From positions 20,600 through 53,876 of the forward strand of contig RQSC01000456.1 of the NCBI GenBank assembly GCA_013416795.1: a DNA stretch of 33,277 bases. Reading direction: 5' to 3'. A program made the position numbers and the translations under genes. This document shows positions 1 to 10,938 of this stretch, in pieces (the first letter of the stretch is position 1; each line of letters starts with the position of its first letter). A model generated the notes under the pieces. That model saw nothing but the letters and a program-made list of their open reading frames with translations. It was not told where the DNA came from and did no database searches. This DNA comes from Prasinococcaceae sp. CCMP 1430 (Eukaryota; Prasinodermophyta; Palmophyllophyceae; Prasinococcales; Prasinococcaceae).

Positions 1-1
1 C

Positions 2-1339
2 TTCCAGGCGGCGGCGGGCCTGGACCGCGCGGCGCTGTCCAAGGGTGGCGTCGGCCGCGGCGACGCCGCGGCGGAGCGGCTGGCGCGGGAGCTTCCCGCC
101 CGCGCGCGCGCGGCGCAGCTCTGCCGCCAGGAGGCCGTGTCGGCGCTGCCAGTCGCCGCGCTGCGCGTCGCGCCTGGCTCGCGTTGCCTCGACATGTGCG
201 CGTCGCCGGGATCGAAGACAATGCAGCTGCTCGAGGCAGTAGGCGCCACGGGGTGCGTGTTCGCCAACGATGCCGACCCGCGCCGTGCGAGGACACTGCT
301 CGCGGCGCTGGAGCGGCACGGCAGACTTGGCGTGGGCGGCGAGGCGCCCGCCGACGCCGACTCGCGCCGCTCGCTTGTGGTAACGTGCCACCGCGGGGAG
401 GCGCTCCCCGCGCCGCGCCGCGGCCGCCGCTTCGACGCGGTGCTCGCTGACGTGCCGTGCAGTGGCGACGGCACTTGCCGCAAGGATGCGAGCGTGCTGC
501 CACGCTTCTCGCCCGCCGCCGCCAACGCGCTGCACGCCACACAGCTCGCCATCGCGTGGCGGGGGCTGCAGCTACTGGAGGTGGGGGGGTTGATGGCTTA
601 CTCGACGTGTTCCCTCAACCCAATCGAGGACGAGGCGGTGGTTGCCGCACTGCTGCGGCGCGGGGGCGGCAATGTGGCGCTGGAGGAATGGCCCGCTGAG
701 GTGCTCCCGCGATTCAGGCGCAGGGGGGGATTGACGACCTGGGGCGTCGCCGACGTCGTCCAGGGCGGGGGGGAAGCAGGCACCGGGGCGGAGCGCGACG
801 GGGAAGAGGCATGCGGCGAAAGCGACGGCAATGACTGCGAAGACGAGCCTCGGCTGCGCTGGCACGCTCGCGGCGCGGCCGCCGCCAGGCGAGCGGGCTT
901 TAAAGCCGCCGTCGAGTCAATGTGGCCGCCGACCGAGGACGAGGTTGCCGCGATGGGCCTCAGTCGCTGCTCGCGCGTGCTTCCCGGGGACAACGACACC
1001 GGCGGGTTCTTCGTCGCACTGCTGCGCAAGACCGGCGAGCTGGCTGGCGGCGAGGAGGAGCGCGCCTCGACGCAGGAGGACCGCCACAGCGCCGCTGCCG
1101 CCAAGCGAGCGGCGCGCGGCCCCTCGGGCACGCGGGAGCTGGGTGCACTGCGCGCCACCGAGGTGCTGCTCCCGACCGGGGAGGTCGGGGCAAGCGGCGA
1201 GGCGCCGCGCGCTGAGGCCGACACTGTGGTGCTCGCACGGGCGGACGGCAGCCTCTTCGCTGCGAGCAGCGCACTCGCCGACTTCGGCGTGGGCGGCGAG
1301 GGGGGGCTGTGCATCCTCGCCGCGGGCGTGCCAATTTAA
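2..1339 (+). CDS. NSUN2/TRM4-like RNA cytosine-5 methyltransferase (5' partial)
   Basis: SAM-dependent RNA m5C methyltransferase of the NOL1/NOP2/Sun family, closest in motif spelling to NSUN2/Trm4, which methylates tRNA in the nucleus. The reading frame is open from base 2, so the start lies outside the window. Visible motifs in order: SAM-binding LDMCASPGSKT (about 188-220), motif IV DVPCSGDGT with its Cys at 458-460, and motif VI YSTCSLNPIEDEAV with the catalytic TC Cys at 608-610. The closing GGFFVALL block lies near 1000-1020. The distance between motifs and the NPIEDEAV wording match NSUN2 rather than bacterial RsmB. The last 110 residues are low in complexity and I do not recognise them. 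The stop TAA (1337-1339) faces the stop of the polycystin gene 84 bp away. Family certain; NSUN2 orthology likely. Confidence 0.88.
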   Translation, partial: FQAAAGLDRAALSKGGVGRGDAAAERLARELPARARAAQLCRQEAVSALPVAALRVAPGSRCLDMCASPGSKTMQLLEAVGATGCVFANDADPRRARTLLAALERHGRLGVGGEAPADADSRRSLVVTCHRGEALPAPRRGRRFDAVLADVPCSGDGTCRKDASVLPRFSPAAANALHATQLAIAWRGLQLLEVGGLMAYSTCSLNPIEDEAVVAALLRRGGGNVALEEWPAEVLPRFRRRGGLTTWGVADVVQGGGEAGTGAERDGEEACGESDGNDCEDEPRLRWHARGAAAARRAGFKAAVESMWPPTEDEVAAMGLSRCSRVLPGDNDTGGFFVALLRKTGELAGGEEERASTQEDRHSAAAAKRAARGPSGTRELGALRATEVLLPTGEVGASGEAPRAEADTVVLARADGSLFAASSALADFGVGGEGGLCILAAGVPI

Positions 1340-1423
1340 CGGCCCACCCATTCAACCACCCACTCGCACCCACCCGACGCAGTGTAAGGGCATCCCTGAA
1401 CATCGGAAGGGCCAACAAAAAAA

Positions 1424-4400
1424 TTAGAAGAGCGTCGCATCGGGAGGGCCAGCAATCGCGTCCTCGAGCCGCCGCTGGCGTTCGGTCATGGCCTGCTGCT
1501 GCCGTTCGAGACGCTTGAGTGAAGCCTCGATCTCGGAGAGCGCACTCGCAACGTTCGCCGCGCCCCGCCCGCTGGTGAGCGCCTCCTCTTCCAGCGTTCG
1601 CGTGATGCGTGTATCCACCTGGTCCTCGTCGTCGTCGTTCCAGGCTGTCATCTCTGCGCTGAGTGGCGCGCTGATGGTGCGGGCTTGACCAGCGCGGGCC
1701 CTCGACGGCCGCCCAAGGGACTCCCTCCAGACGACTTCTCTTTGCACGGGCATTGCGTCGGTGCTGAGAATCTTCAGCAGGGGCCTTCTCTGGGTTCTCC
1801 GTTGCTGCACGCTCCCTCGCCAGTGTGTGACCAGCCGCTGCAAGCTCTTATGCCGGCGCTCCTCGTCGACCGTCAATGGATCCTCCCCTTGGCAGGCCGC
1901 GCCAAACTCTTGCCCGGTTTCTTCGCGGATGCGCACTCGTGCTGCATGCCCGCGCCAGTATCGCTGCACAGTGATTGCGCTGCCATCGACTGACGCCGGA
2001 GACCTGCCGCTATAAAATGCGTACACCTTGCTCAGGTCGGGCGCGCCGTTGGTGTACGCGAGAGCGGCTCCGAGCGCGCGCCACTCCGTGACAGCCGAGC
2101 GTATGGTGTGCGCTCGGCGACCGCTCGCGTTGCGCGCTGCCGCGAAGTCGCGCGCGATCTCGAAGCTGCTCACAATGATCGCGATGACGAGGTTCAGGGC
2201 GACGATGGAGACCACGATCATGTACAAAAAGTACCAGACATAAAATGGCCACTTGCTCGCAGACGGGAAGTACTCGTTTGGAAAGGGATCGAAGAGCAAG
2301 TTGAACACCGACAGCAGCGTCTCGAAGAAAGTCGTGTAGCCTGGCAGCAACAAGTACCCATTGTAAATTTGGGCAAAGAAACAAAAGCCGAAGAAGACGA
2401 GGCTACCAGATGCCATGAAGAAAAGCAGGGTGCCGGCCGCCACCGCGAGCGTCGTGAGCATCAACGACATGCGCGCGTCGATGTGCGCATAGCGCAAGAC
2501 CCTGAGGAAGAGCAGAAGAGCAGTGAATGCGAGCGCGATGAGCCAGTTGTATTCGGCACTACTCGCAGCCTCGATTGCGTCGTCGTAGAGCTCGTACGGC
2601 AGGCGGAGCCTTTCGTCGTACCATTCCTGCACAAAGGATTCCCACACGGCGATGCGCTCTTCAGGCGTTGTTAGGAGCGCCTGTTGCGCCTGCAGTTGCA
2701 GCTGCTCTCCCAGCGGAGGGCTCATTTGGAAGTTGAGCTGGAGGGCGTCGCTGTAGGCTTTCCAGTCTATGTCGTACCACCCTTCTGGCAGCGGCGGCGC
2801 CTCCCCACCGCAGACCTCGTCGACGTCCTCGCACCCCCCTCCGATGGTATTGGCGAGCTGTAGGTCGCACGTGCAGGCGCCTTCGTTGTTGGGGAAGCCA
2901 CACCAAGTCACGTTGGGTGGGCCCCGCGTGACTCCCTCGCCCGCGTGCACGCAGCTTCGGCTCAAATTCGAGGGGGGTGGCTCGAATGGCGACGCCTCTC
3001 CAGTCTCAATCGGCGGCGATTGCCCAGATGACCCCCCTCCGCCAACGCTCTGTTTCGACCGCGTCCATGGGCGGCCTAACCAGAAGTACGGCTCCTCACC
3101 AAAGATGGCTGAGTTCAGGTAGAAATCTCGTAGGTAGCCCGGATCGTTCTTCGGCACCCAATGACGCGTCGTGAGGTTTCGCAGCTCATCCGCTGAGCAC
3201 ACGGTGTGGCAGTTGCCCCACTTGCTAGCGCAGCACATCGGCGAATACAGAGTTTCAAGGCTCTGGCCTGTCGCGAAAACGGTCTCGCCGCAGCATGTGA
3301 GCGTGACGTCGTCCCAGCTCTGCGAACCCATGGGCTCCAGGGCGTCAAGACCGATTTGCGCGCCGGTGACTGCGTTGTGCTTGTCGACGTACACGACGTA
3401 CAGCGCTATGCACGTAATCATGACGGCGAACGTGATTGTGTCGAAGACCATCCACTTGCGACTGGCAGCCGAGGCCAGCGTCCGCCAGAACCTGTACATG
3501 ACGTGCGGCGTTCTGTACCGAAGCGAGCGCTCTATCGCCCACAGGCGCCCCACGATCGGGAAGCAGAGATAAAAGCACGTGAAGATGACGAATATCACCT
3601 GGAAGACCGCGAGGGCGACGCCCTGTGCTCCGGGATAGAGGTCCATGGGGAGAAAGACATACGAGATCCCAGTGCTTGAGTGGCGTGCCTCGGTGCTGTC
3701 ATATTGCGCAAGCACCCAGAGCGAGTCTGTTGCGAACCCGTTCTCTCGCTCGCCATTGACCGACAGGCCGTTGTTGCTCCCCTTGTGCGCGCCCGGCTCT
3801 GCCGCGGTGACATTCCACTGGCCGGATCCACTGTTTGGCGGCGTCCTGCGCAGCAGCATGCGCCAACCCATGTCGATCTCAGCACAACACTCGCCATTGG
3901 TGGTGCCGCTGGCTCGTCTGTCATCACTAGCGCTCGAGGTGAACACGCCGGTCGCTTGTATGCAATTGGAATCGTTTGTGAGCGCCTGGAGACTGGTCGC
4001 GAGAACATCTGGGTCGAGGGGCGAGCACATGTCGTTCAAGTTCTGGACAAAAACACGCGCAGTGCGTGAAGTCAGTGGTGGACAGACATTCGCCGCAAAA
4101 TGCGTGAGTGTGGCAGGCTCAGTTCCGGAGGCGGCGCGCACGTACATGAAAGCTCGTCGACCTGCGCCTGTGGACCTCACATGCCATCTGGATGCCATTA
4201 GCGCAAGCGAGCTCGACATGGGCGCTCACTCTGTCGGACGCTCCGAAGGAGTAGCCGTAGGAGGGCGACGTGTGCCAGTTTATTTCCGACGCAGTGATGT
4301 TGTCGAATGCGTCGAAGTTGTACAGCGGCCAGAGTCCCCGCAGGTCTCCACCCACGAAATCCGTTGAAAAGTTGGCCAGACTCTCCCGTGCCAGGAGCGT

Positions 4401-5393
4401 TCGCACGGGCGAGTAGTCGAAGAGCAACGAGTCGTGAAAGCGCACTCCGTATGCGAGAGACGTGTCGCCAAGAGGTGTGCGTGGCAGGCCGTCGGCGAGG
4501 TCCATCTTGAGCCACGTGGCCATGAGCTGGTACTTGGAGTGCAGGCGAAAGTCCTCATAGCTGCAGCCCTCGCAACGTGTCGGCCTGTGGAACGTGCGCG
4601 CCACTTGCATGGCCCAAGTGAACGCGGCGTTTGTCTCGGACATGACGCGGTCGGTCTCCACCAGCGTGTTGCGCGACTCCCAAAGCACCGTGTCGGGGCA
4701 CAGCGCCGGTGTCGAGAGACCCGGCCCGAGTGGGCCATAGCCACGATTGGAGAGAGTGCTGCCCGCCACTGACGATGACGAGCTTCGTCGCCCTTTCGCA
4801 AAGAGGGCGTCGATCTCGCTCTCTATCTCAGCACGCTCCCCGTACGAGCGCAGCGTAGGCAACAACTGCAGCATCACGACGAAGCACGCCAGAAAAAAGA
4901 GGTAGAGGAGCGGCTCAAATATGGCCCTCGAGAGTTTTGCCCTGCGCTCGGAGAGCTCAGCGTAACTCACCGGGACGTGGGTCATGCCGAGGCGGACGGT
5001 TTGCGGGACACGCCAGTGGTCCTTGTGCGCAGGTCTTCGCCGCAAGCTGGGGTCGCGCCTCGGGAAGCTGCCACCGTCGCGGAGCGAAGCACCATCGTCC
5101 TCCCCGTCAAGCACGCCGCTCCTGAAATTGGCACTGCCCCCCACGCTACTGCCGCGGCTGCCGCTGCTCGAGTACGTCCAGAACGACCGGAACTTTGCCC
5201 ACCTCTGCTGCGGGTGGTGCGGCGTGGCGGCCTCCACGTCGTCCTCCGCCTGCGTCGGCGGCCGCGCGGCGTCATAGTACGCCTCCCCCCCGACTCGGAG
5301 TGCCGGTGCCATCACTACTGTCAATTTTCCCGCCGCGGACGGGGGACGGCCGCCTGGCGCCGCCACCGGCCGCCACCCGTTCCCGCCCGCCAC
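1424..5393 (-). CDS. Polycystin/PKD2-type TRP cation channel, two exons
   Basis: Membrane cation channel of the PKD2 (TRPP) family, which in flagellates usually acts on flagellar or secretory membranes. Exon 1 is 5393-4230, intron 4229-4118 (GTGAGC...CTGAG, 112 nt), exon 2 4117-1424, giving 1285 residues. The join restores the polycystin-domain stretch around TSRTARVFVQNLN. S1 is at about 160-181, S2 552-576, S3 611-632, S4 910-934, S5 942-972, pore helix about 979-1004 and S6 1011-1040. The S4-S6 wording (FLRVLRY, FFGFCFFAQ, ALNLVIAII) is typical of PKD channels. After S6 come an IQ-like motif (VQRYWRGHAARVR), a second weaker basic IQ-like segment and a C-terminal coiled coil (SEIEASLKRLERQQQ). 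Odd: about 275 residues between S3 and S4 with 12 cysteines. A second possible start is the Met at residue 28. Acceptor placement is inferred. Confidence 0.85.
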
Positions 5394-5995
5394 CCGCGCG
5401 CCCCGCTGGCGGTCCCACAGCCGCTCCCTCGGCTGCAGCCACCGCCTGGCACCGTCTTCCCGCCTTTGCCCGGCGCCGCCGCACCGCTGCTGCCGGCGTC
5501 CGCCACCGCCGCGCGCGTGCTGTGTGGCGCTCGCCTACCGTTTAGAGATCGCCACTCGCGCCTTCCGCGCGGATTTGCCAGATCTCTTCCCACCTCTCCC
5601 ACCCAGGCCGCCACCCGTGGTGCCCAATGGGTGGCAGCCGAGAGCAGCGCCAGGCTCACACCACTGGACAACATGTAGAAAGAAAATGAAACTTTACACG
5701 TGCACAGGAGCGGCCACTGCTAACGAGGCGCTCCCACGAGGCACCAGCCGAGCACGACAATCACCGAGTGCGGGCGCAGCCGCTGCGGGGCGCCAGACTG
5801 CGCATCGGCGCCGGCGTCGGCGTCGGACAGCGCGTCCGTCGGTGCCGTCGGGGCCGAGCGGCGCGCAGGGCGCCGGCGGCGTTTGTGATCGAGCGGTCGA
5901 GGCGGCCGGGGGGCGCAGCGGTCGCGCACGCCTTGCGCGGTGAACGCGGCGGCGGGCTTGCCTCCGCCCCATCCCCGCGCAACTCCTCCGCCGCC
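5394..5995. promoter_or_regulatory. Divergent promoter region between polycystin and ZIP genes
   Basis: 602 bp between two divergent start codons (polycystin on minus, ZIP on plus), so it must hold both promoters and 5' UTRs. It is very C-rich on the plus strand (5330-5560), with one less GC-rich pocket at about 5670-5700. I see no TATA box and no convincing short gene. Open frames through it are composition artefacts. Confidence 0.5.
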
Positions 5996-6811
5996 ATGAC
6001 GGGTGGCGCTGCGGGGCCACTGATGCTCTCGCTGCTGGCAGGGCTGTCGACTGGGATCGGCGGTGTGCTGAGCGTCGTGCGGATGCCGGGCGCGTGCGCG
6101 CTCGCCGCCCTGCTAGGCCTCGCGGCGGGCGTGATGGGCTACCTCGCCGTCGTCGAGATGTGGATTGACAACGCGCTGGAGCACGCCGCGCCGGTGCGAA
6201 CGACGCTCATGTTCCTCGTGGGGGCGGCGGCGTTCCTCGCGCTGGAGCCGCTGCTGCCGGAGCCTGCCGTGGGCGCGGCAGTGGCAGGGGGCACGGGGCA
6301 ACGCAACGGCACGCGCACGAGGGCGCACGCGGACGGTGGGAAGCAGCGGCAGCGGCTGCTGCGCCTCGGCGTCCTGATGGCTGTTACGATGACCCTGCAC
6401 AACCTGCCAGAAGGGTTCGCCGTCGGCGTGGCAGCACTGACGGACTCTGGCCCGCTGATCGCGCTGGGAATCGGCCTCCACAACATCCCCGAGGGGGTGG
6501 TCATCGCTGCGCCCATCTACGCGGCGACCGGCAGCAGGCTGCGCGCGGTCGGTGCCGCGCTCGCGAGCGGGCTGAGCGAGCCGCTCGGCGCGGCTGCGGC
6601 GCTGGCGCTCGTGCGCGCCTCAGGCGCGAGCGTCGACGAGGCCGCGCTGCACGCGCTCTTGGCGGCCGTCGGCGGCCTCATGTTCGCAGTGTGCGCCGTC
6701 GAGCTGCTCCCAGAGGCCCGCCAGTGCGGCGCGCCAGCGCACATGTGGGGGGGCATCGCGGCGGGAGTCCTGCTAATCGCAGCCGTCAGCCACTACTGTG
6801 AGGGTCACTAG
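5996..6811 (+). CDS. ZIP-family (SLC39/ZupT-like) divalent metal transporter
   Basis: Multi-pass transporter for Zn2+ and related divalent cations into the cytosol, 271 residues and intronless. The start chosen is the ATG at 5996, in good context (CCGCCATGAC); the frame stays open upstream but becomes Arg-rich and non-hydrophobic. The family signature is clear: HNLPEG in one membrane helix (bases about 6398-6415) and HNIPEG in the next (about 6480-6497), the intramembrane metal-binding sites of ZIP helices IV and V. About eight hydrophobic segments are visible. The loop before HNLPEG (about 6290-6350) carries His and many basic residues, like the regulatory loop of ZIPs. Size and motif spelling resemble ZupT/ZIP11 types. 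Membrane location cannot be told. The stop lies 64 bp from the convergent EFL1 stop. Confidence 0.9.
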   Translation: MTGGAAGPLMLSLLAGLSTGIGGVLSVVRMPGACALAALLGLAAGVMGYLAVVEMWIDNALEHAAPVRTTLMFLVGAAAFLALEPLLPEPAVGAAVAGGTGQRNGTRTRAHADGGKQRQRLLRLGVLMAVTMTLHNLPEGFAVGVAALTDSGPLIALGIGLHNIPEGVVIAAPIYAATGSRLRAVGAALASGLSEPLGAAAALALVRASGASVDEAALHALLAAVGGLMFAVCAVELLPEARQCGAPAHMWGGIAAGVLLIAAVSHYCEGH

Positions 6812-6875
6812 CTGCACCGTCGTGTGGGTATATAATGTACAGTAGTTAACGACACGGCACAAGCTGACTGACGGC

Positions 6876-9800
6876 TCACTTCTTCCTGGCGCGCGTGCTC
6901 TGCTTCGTGGCGCTGGCGACGACCTTGACCTCGACCATCAGCCCCTTGCGACGGCGTACGCCATCGACGAGCCGTCGCGCCACATTGGTGGTGGGGACGT
7001 CACCGCCCTCGCCGTGCTCCTCGCGCTCATCCTCGGTGAGCGGCACGAAGAGCGGATCCGTCTCGACCGCCTCCCCGGAGATGGGCTCCCAGTGTGAGAA
7101 CATGAGCATAGCGGATGCCGCGCCGCTCGTGCGCGTGCGCAGCTCATCTGCGAAGCCAAATGACTCGGCGACAGGCATGTGCGCGAGGATGAGGAAGCTG
7201 TCCGCACCTTCCACCATCTGCGGACGAGATTATTCGTCAGCGGTGTCAGCGCTTCAGCTTGAGGGCACAGCGCGTCGGGCGAGCGCGTCCGGCCATGGGC
7301 GCGCCAACGAGCCACCGCGCGGCCAGCGTCACGGGCGCGGCGCAATGCGTACCTCCTCGCGCAACACGCGCCCGCGGCGGCGACTGATGGATGCATACGC
7401 ACCGCCGAGCGCGTCCGTGCGAGCGCCGCACTCGCAGATGTACATCGCCTCAACCAGTCGCGGCCCGCTCGCCAGCATAGCCGCGCGCAGCGCCTCCTTG
7501 GTCGCGCTCAGCGCCTGGCCCGACAGCGCCGACAGATTCGCCCCACCCGCACCGCCTGCGGCACTGCCGACCGAGGCCTTCCCGTCGCCCCCCGTGCCCT
7601 CGGCCGCGTCTCTGCTGGCGCTTGTATCGAGGCACGCCTCCACCTCGAACGCCACCGCCCACATGGGCTCGTTGCAAAGCGGGCCTGCCTGCGCTGCAGC
7701 CTGGAAGCCCGCGAGCACTCCCGCCTCGAGAGTCGCCAGCTGCGTTCCGAGTTGGTCGACGGCAGCGACTAGACCGGGGTCCCCCTTGGCCTCGGCCTGA
7801 GCCTCACCATCACAATCGCCGTCGACGAGGCGCAGGCGCCGGGAAGCGGCAGGGTGGCCCAGAGGAATCCAACGTTCGCTGAGAGCGTCCGCATCTCCGC
7901 CTGCGATCGCGTCCGCCGCGGTGGCCCGCAGCGCTGCATCGCGCGCACATCTGCCACCGTCGCGTCCGGCAGCGAGCAGCATGCACGCGCCCGTGTTGTG
8001 CGGCCCCAGCGACCACATCCGCGCGAGCAGCTCGGCAGGTTGCAGACCCATCGTGTCAGGCGCCTCGGCGCCCCACGCGCCGTCGGCCGCCTGCTCGCTC
8101 ACCTGACCTGCGGCAGCCAGCAGGCGGTCGTGCACAGCCCGCGCCGCCTCGGCGACAACGGGTGCGTCATGCTCGCGATCGTCGCCAGCACTGGCGGGAC
8201 CGCTGCCTGGGGCCTGCTCTGTCACGGTCGCTGCGATCGCACCCACGTCGGCATCGACGCCGGCGCCGCCTTCGGCGCCGCCGAGGGCGGCCGCGAGCTC
8301 GTCCCTGGACTCGTCGATGGCTTTGGCGAGGGTGAGTGGGATGCGCGCGCAGCGCACGCGAAGCCGCGCCACGGCAGCGTGCGCGCCACCGCCGAGCGAC
8401 ACCTCGGCGGCCCATTTCATGCCCGCACCCACGCGCGTGCCGTCGGCAGGAACCGCGGCACCGCGCCAGTATGCTGGGAGCGCACTGGGCTGCGGCGGCG
8501 GACGCTGCTCTTCGGCGCTCGCGAGGCTCTCGCGAAACGCAATCAGAGGGGCGCTCACTCGCACGGGCACGCGAGCGAAGCGCTCCTGCAGGTCCTTGAC
8601 GCATCGCTCGAGGTGCACCTCGCCCGCCGCACCGACCACGAGCTCGCCTGTGGGCTCTTGCACGACGTCCACGAAGGGGTCGGCTTGGTTGAGGAGCCGC
8701 AGGCCCGCCTCGAGCTGCGGCAGGTCCGTGGCGCAGCTTGGCTCCACCGCCACGCGCACGATGGGCGCGGCGGGGAAGGACATCGGTGCCAGCGCGCGCG
8801 AGAGCGGCGTCGACGCGAGCGTGGCGCTTTTGAGGATACGCGACGACAACCCAGCGATGGCCACGAGGTTGCCCGCGGGCACGCTCTCCACGGGCTCTAG
8901 CGCGCGACCCATCGGTAGAAAGAGCTCGACCGAGCCTGGCGGCAGCACGCGCGCCGCCGCCGCTTCAACACAGGCCGCATCGCTGGGATCATGGGCGGCG
9001 TTGAGCACGTAGAGTGACGTGGCGGCCGTGAGCACGCCCGAGAACACGCGCGCGACCGCCACGAAGATCTGCGGTGGCGCATCACCGCTGTCAATCTCGG
9101 CCGCAGCTGCTTCGGTTCGCGCCGCCGCCGCCGCCGCTGACTGCGGCGGGAGGTCGGCGAGCTCGACCGACACCATCTTGGCGACGTACGCAACCACAGG
9201 CGCTGACTCGTCCGACGAGCACTGCGCGATTGCGCGCGAGCACGCCGCGGTCTCCTCGGCCTCATCGGGGCGCGATGGCAGCTCGTTGCGCTTGCGCGCT
9301 GCGCCGCTCGCGCCCAGAAGGTGCGGAGCCCGCGTGGCGGCGGCATCAGCCGGCGAGGGCAGAGCGTGCGCCACGTTCGAGAGCACCGCCTTCGCCAGCG
9401 GGAGCCACGCTCGCATGACGCTGCGCACGGCGCTGGCGGTCTCCGCCTTGGACAGCTCCCGCGCAGGCACCGACAGCTTCATCTTCGAGGCCAGCGCGGT
9501 GAGCAGCGGCCGGCCGGCCTGCGCGTCATCCTCTGCGGCGGTGCTGTACACCCGCCATATGGGCTCCAGGCAGAGCTGCGCGAACATGGGCTTGAGCTTG
9601 TTGCCCGCGAGCTTGCGCCCCACGATGCGGCGCGTCTTCGGGTGGTAGTACCTGTCCCCCCACAGCCCCTTGAGCAGCGCGCGGCGCGAGGCGCCCATCT
9701 TCGCGGCGTACATGTCGGCGAACTGGTCGATGGTGAACGCCCAGCCGTCGTAGGCGGAGGCGAAGGCGACGTTGCCGCGCTCGGGGCTGAACATGTCCTC

Positions 9801-10499
9801 GTCGTCGTCGTCGTCGAGCAGCGCCTCCAGCTCGGCCGAGGCGTCCTCGATGCTGATGCTCACGTCCTCCGCGTCGGCCTCGTCGCCCTCGCGCGCCTCG
9901 CGCGCGGCCTCCGCGTCCATTGCGAGCTCATCGGCGCGAGAGATGTACTCCTCCGAGCGGAACGTGCCAATGAGCAGGTTGACGTCCGCCACGACGCGCC
10001 TGAGACGCTGGTAGGCCTCCTCCGGTGTGAGGCACAGCTCGCTGATGAGGCGGTCCACCTTGTTGAGGACGAGCGTCATGCCGAGCCCCTCGTCCCATGC
10101 CTGGCGCAGCGTGGCGCGCGTCTGGATGCACACGCCCTCCAGCGCGTCCACGACCACGATGGCGCCGTCGGAGAGGCGTACGGCGGCCGACACCTCCGAG
10201 CAGAAGTCGACGTGCCCTGGCGAGTCGATGAGGTTGACGAGGTGGCGCCCGTCGCCGCCCTCGTGGAGCAGTGAGATGGAGCTCGCCTTCATCGTGATGC
10301 ACCGCTGCTGCTCGTCCTCGCGCGTGTCGAGGTAGCGCAGCGAGCCAGCCAGCCGCGGGTGTATGATGCCGTTCGACGCGATGAGCCCATCGGTGAGCGT
10401 CGTCTTGCCGTGGTCGACGTGCGCCACCACGCACACGTTGCGCACCCGCGCCGTGCACGACTGCAGCGACGTCAGCGTCGACGTCGCCACCTCCGGCAT
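6876..10499 (-). CDS. EFL1: EFL1/Ria1 (elongation factor-like GTPase 1), two exons
   Basis: Cytoplasmic GTPase that, with SBDS, releases eIF6 from new 60S subunits. Exon 1 is 10499-7353, intron 7352-7218 (GTACGC...CCGCAG, 135 nt), exon 2 7217-6876, giving 1162 residues against about 1120 in human. G1 AHVDHGKTT is at 26-34, followed by DSPGHVDF (G3) and NKVDRL (G4). The usual acidic EFL1 insertion precedes FSPERGNVAFASAYDGWAF. Domains II-V follow, ending with FLILAHMPVAESFGFADELR and the basic RRRKGLMVEVKVV tail typical of EFL1. The splice joins REE to MVEGADSF exactly as in homologues. The ATG at 10499 was preferred over one at 10556 because homology begins just after it and the extra stretch holds an N. 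The middle region is Ala-rich and diverged. Confidence 0.95.
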
Positions 10500-10578
10500 G
10501 GCGCCCGCGCGGCGCGGCGCGCGCGCGCCCGCNGCGCGCCAGCGTGCGCGTGGCACGGGGGGGCATGGGCGGTGCTAG

Positions 10579-10938
10579 CACAGCTCCGCGGAGGAGGCGG
10601 ACACATGCGCGGGCGACGGCAGCGTCTGGCTGACGGTGAAGCGCACGGCGTTCAAGAGCAAGGCGGCGCGGCGCAAAGCCAAGCGCGCCGCGACGGAGGC
10701 AGGCCTGTCGCGCGCGCAGGTGGCCGCGGCCGCGGCGAGCGGCGGCGCGGGCGAGGGGGAGTTCGCGTGCCTCGTGCGCGCGACCGACGGCGACAAGAAG
10801 ATCTCGCTCACCGTGCGCGCGGCGCAGCGCGCCCACTTCCAGTCGACGCTCGCCGCGCTCATGCGCGAGCGTGCCAGCGCCCTCAAGAAGCGCGACCGCA
10901 CCAAGGACAAGGCCGCCAAGAAGAGGGCCAAGCGGTAG
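10579..10938 (+). CDS. SRP14: SRP14, signal recognition particle Alu-domain protein (first exon missing)
   Basis: Small basic protein that binds the Alu domain of SRP RNA with SRP9 and gives elongation arrest. Family features: GSVWLTVKRT at 10618-10647, then a lysine-rich loop, EFACLVRATDGDKKISLTV at about 10762-10818, and the closing LKKRDRTKDKAAKKRAKR. The frame is blocked upstream by TAG at 10576-10578, whose AG can serve as a splice acceptor, so coding is taken from 10579 in phase 0. The expected N-terminal helix of about 15-20 residues is not found. Any exon for it must lie antisense within EFL1, or be lost near the N at 10533. A GTG at 10636 is not a credible start because homology begins before it. 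The 3' end is followed by TMCO1 on the same strand. Confidence 0.85.
   Translation, partial: HSSAEEADTCAGDGSVWLTVKRTAFKSKAARRKAKRAATEAGLSRAQVAAAAASGGAGEGEFACLVRATDGDKKISLTVRAAQRAHFQSTLAALMRERASALKKRDRTKDKAAKKRAKR

Noticed and set aside
598-1314. Minus-strand Ser/Ala/Pro-rich frame over the NSUN2-like gene
   Set aside because: Mirror of a GC-rich coding strand; the opposite strand carries clear catalytic motifs.
4119-4219. Frameshift splitting the polycystin gene into two overlapping frames
   Set aside because: A GTGAGC donor, a CTAAT motif and an AG give a phase-0 intron whose removal restores the conserved polycystin-domain alignment, so an intron is the simpler reading.
9321-10274. Long plus-strand frame (317 codons) antisense to EFL1
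   Set aside because: Shadow of a highly conserved GTPase coding strand; Val/Arg/His-rich composition typical of antisense GC-rich frames.
10533-10533. Single N as a sure assembly gap
   Set aside because: The single Ns at 13584 and about 22792 keep the reading frame, so isolated Ns here may be ambiguous bases; loss of sequence at 10533 is only a possibility.
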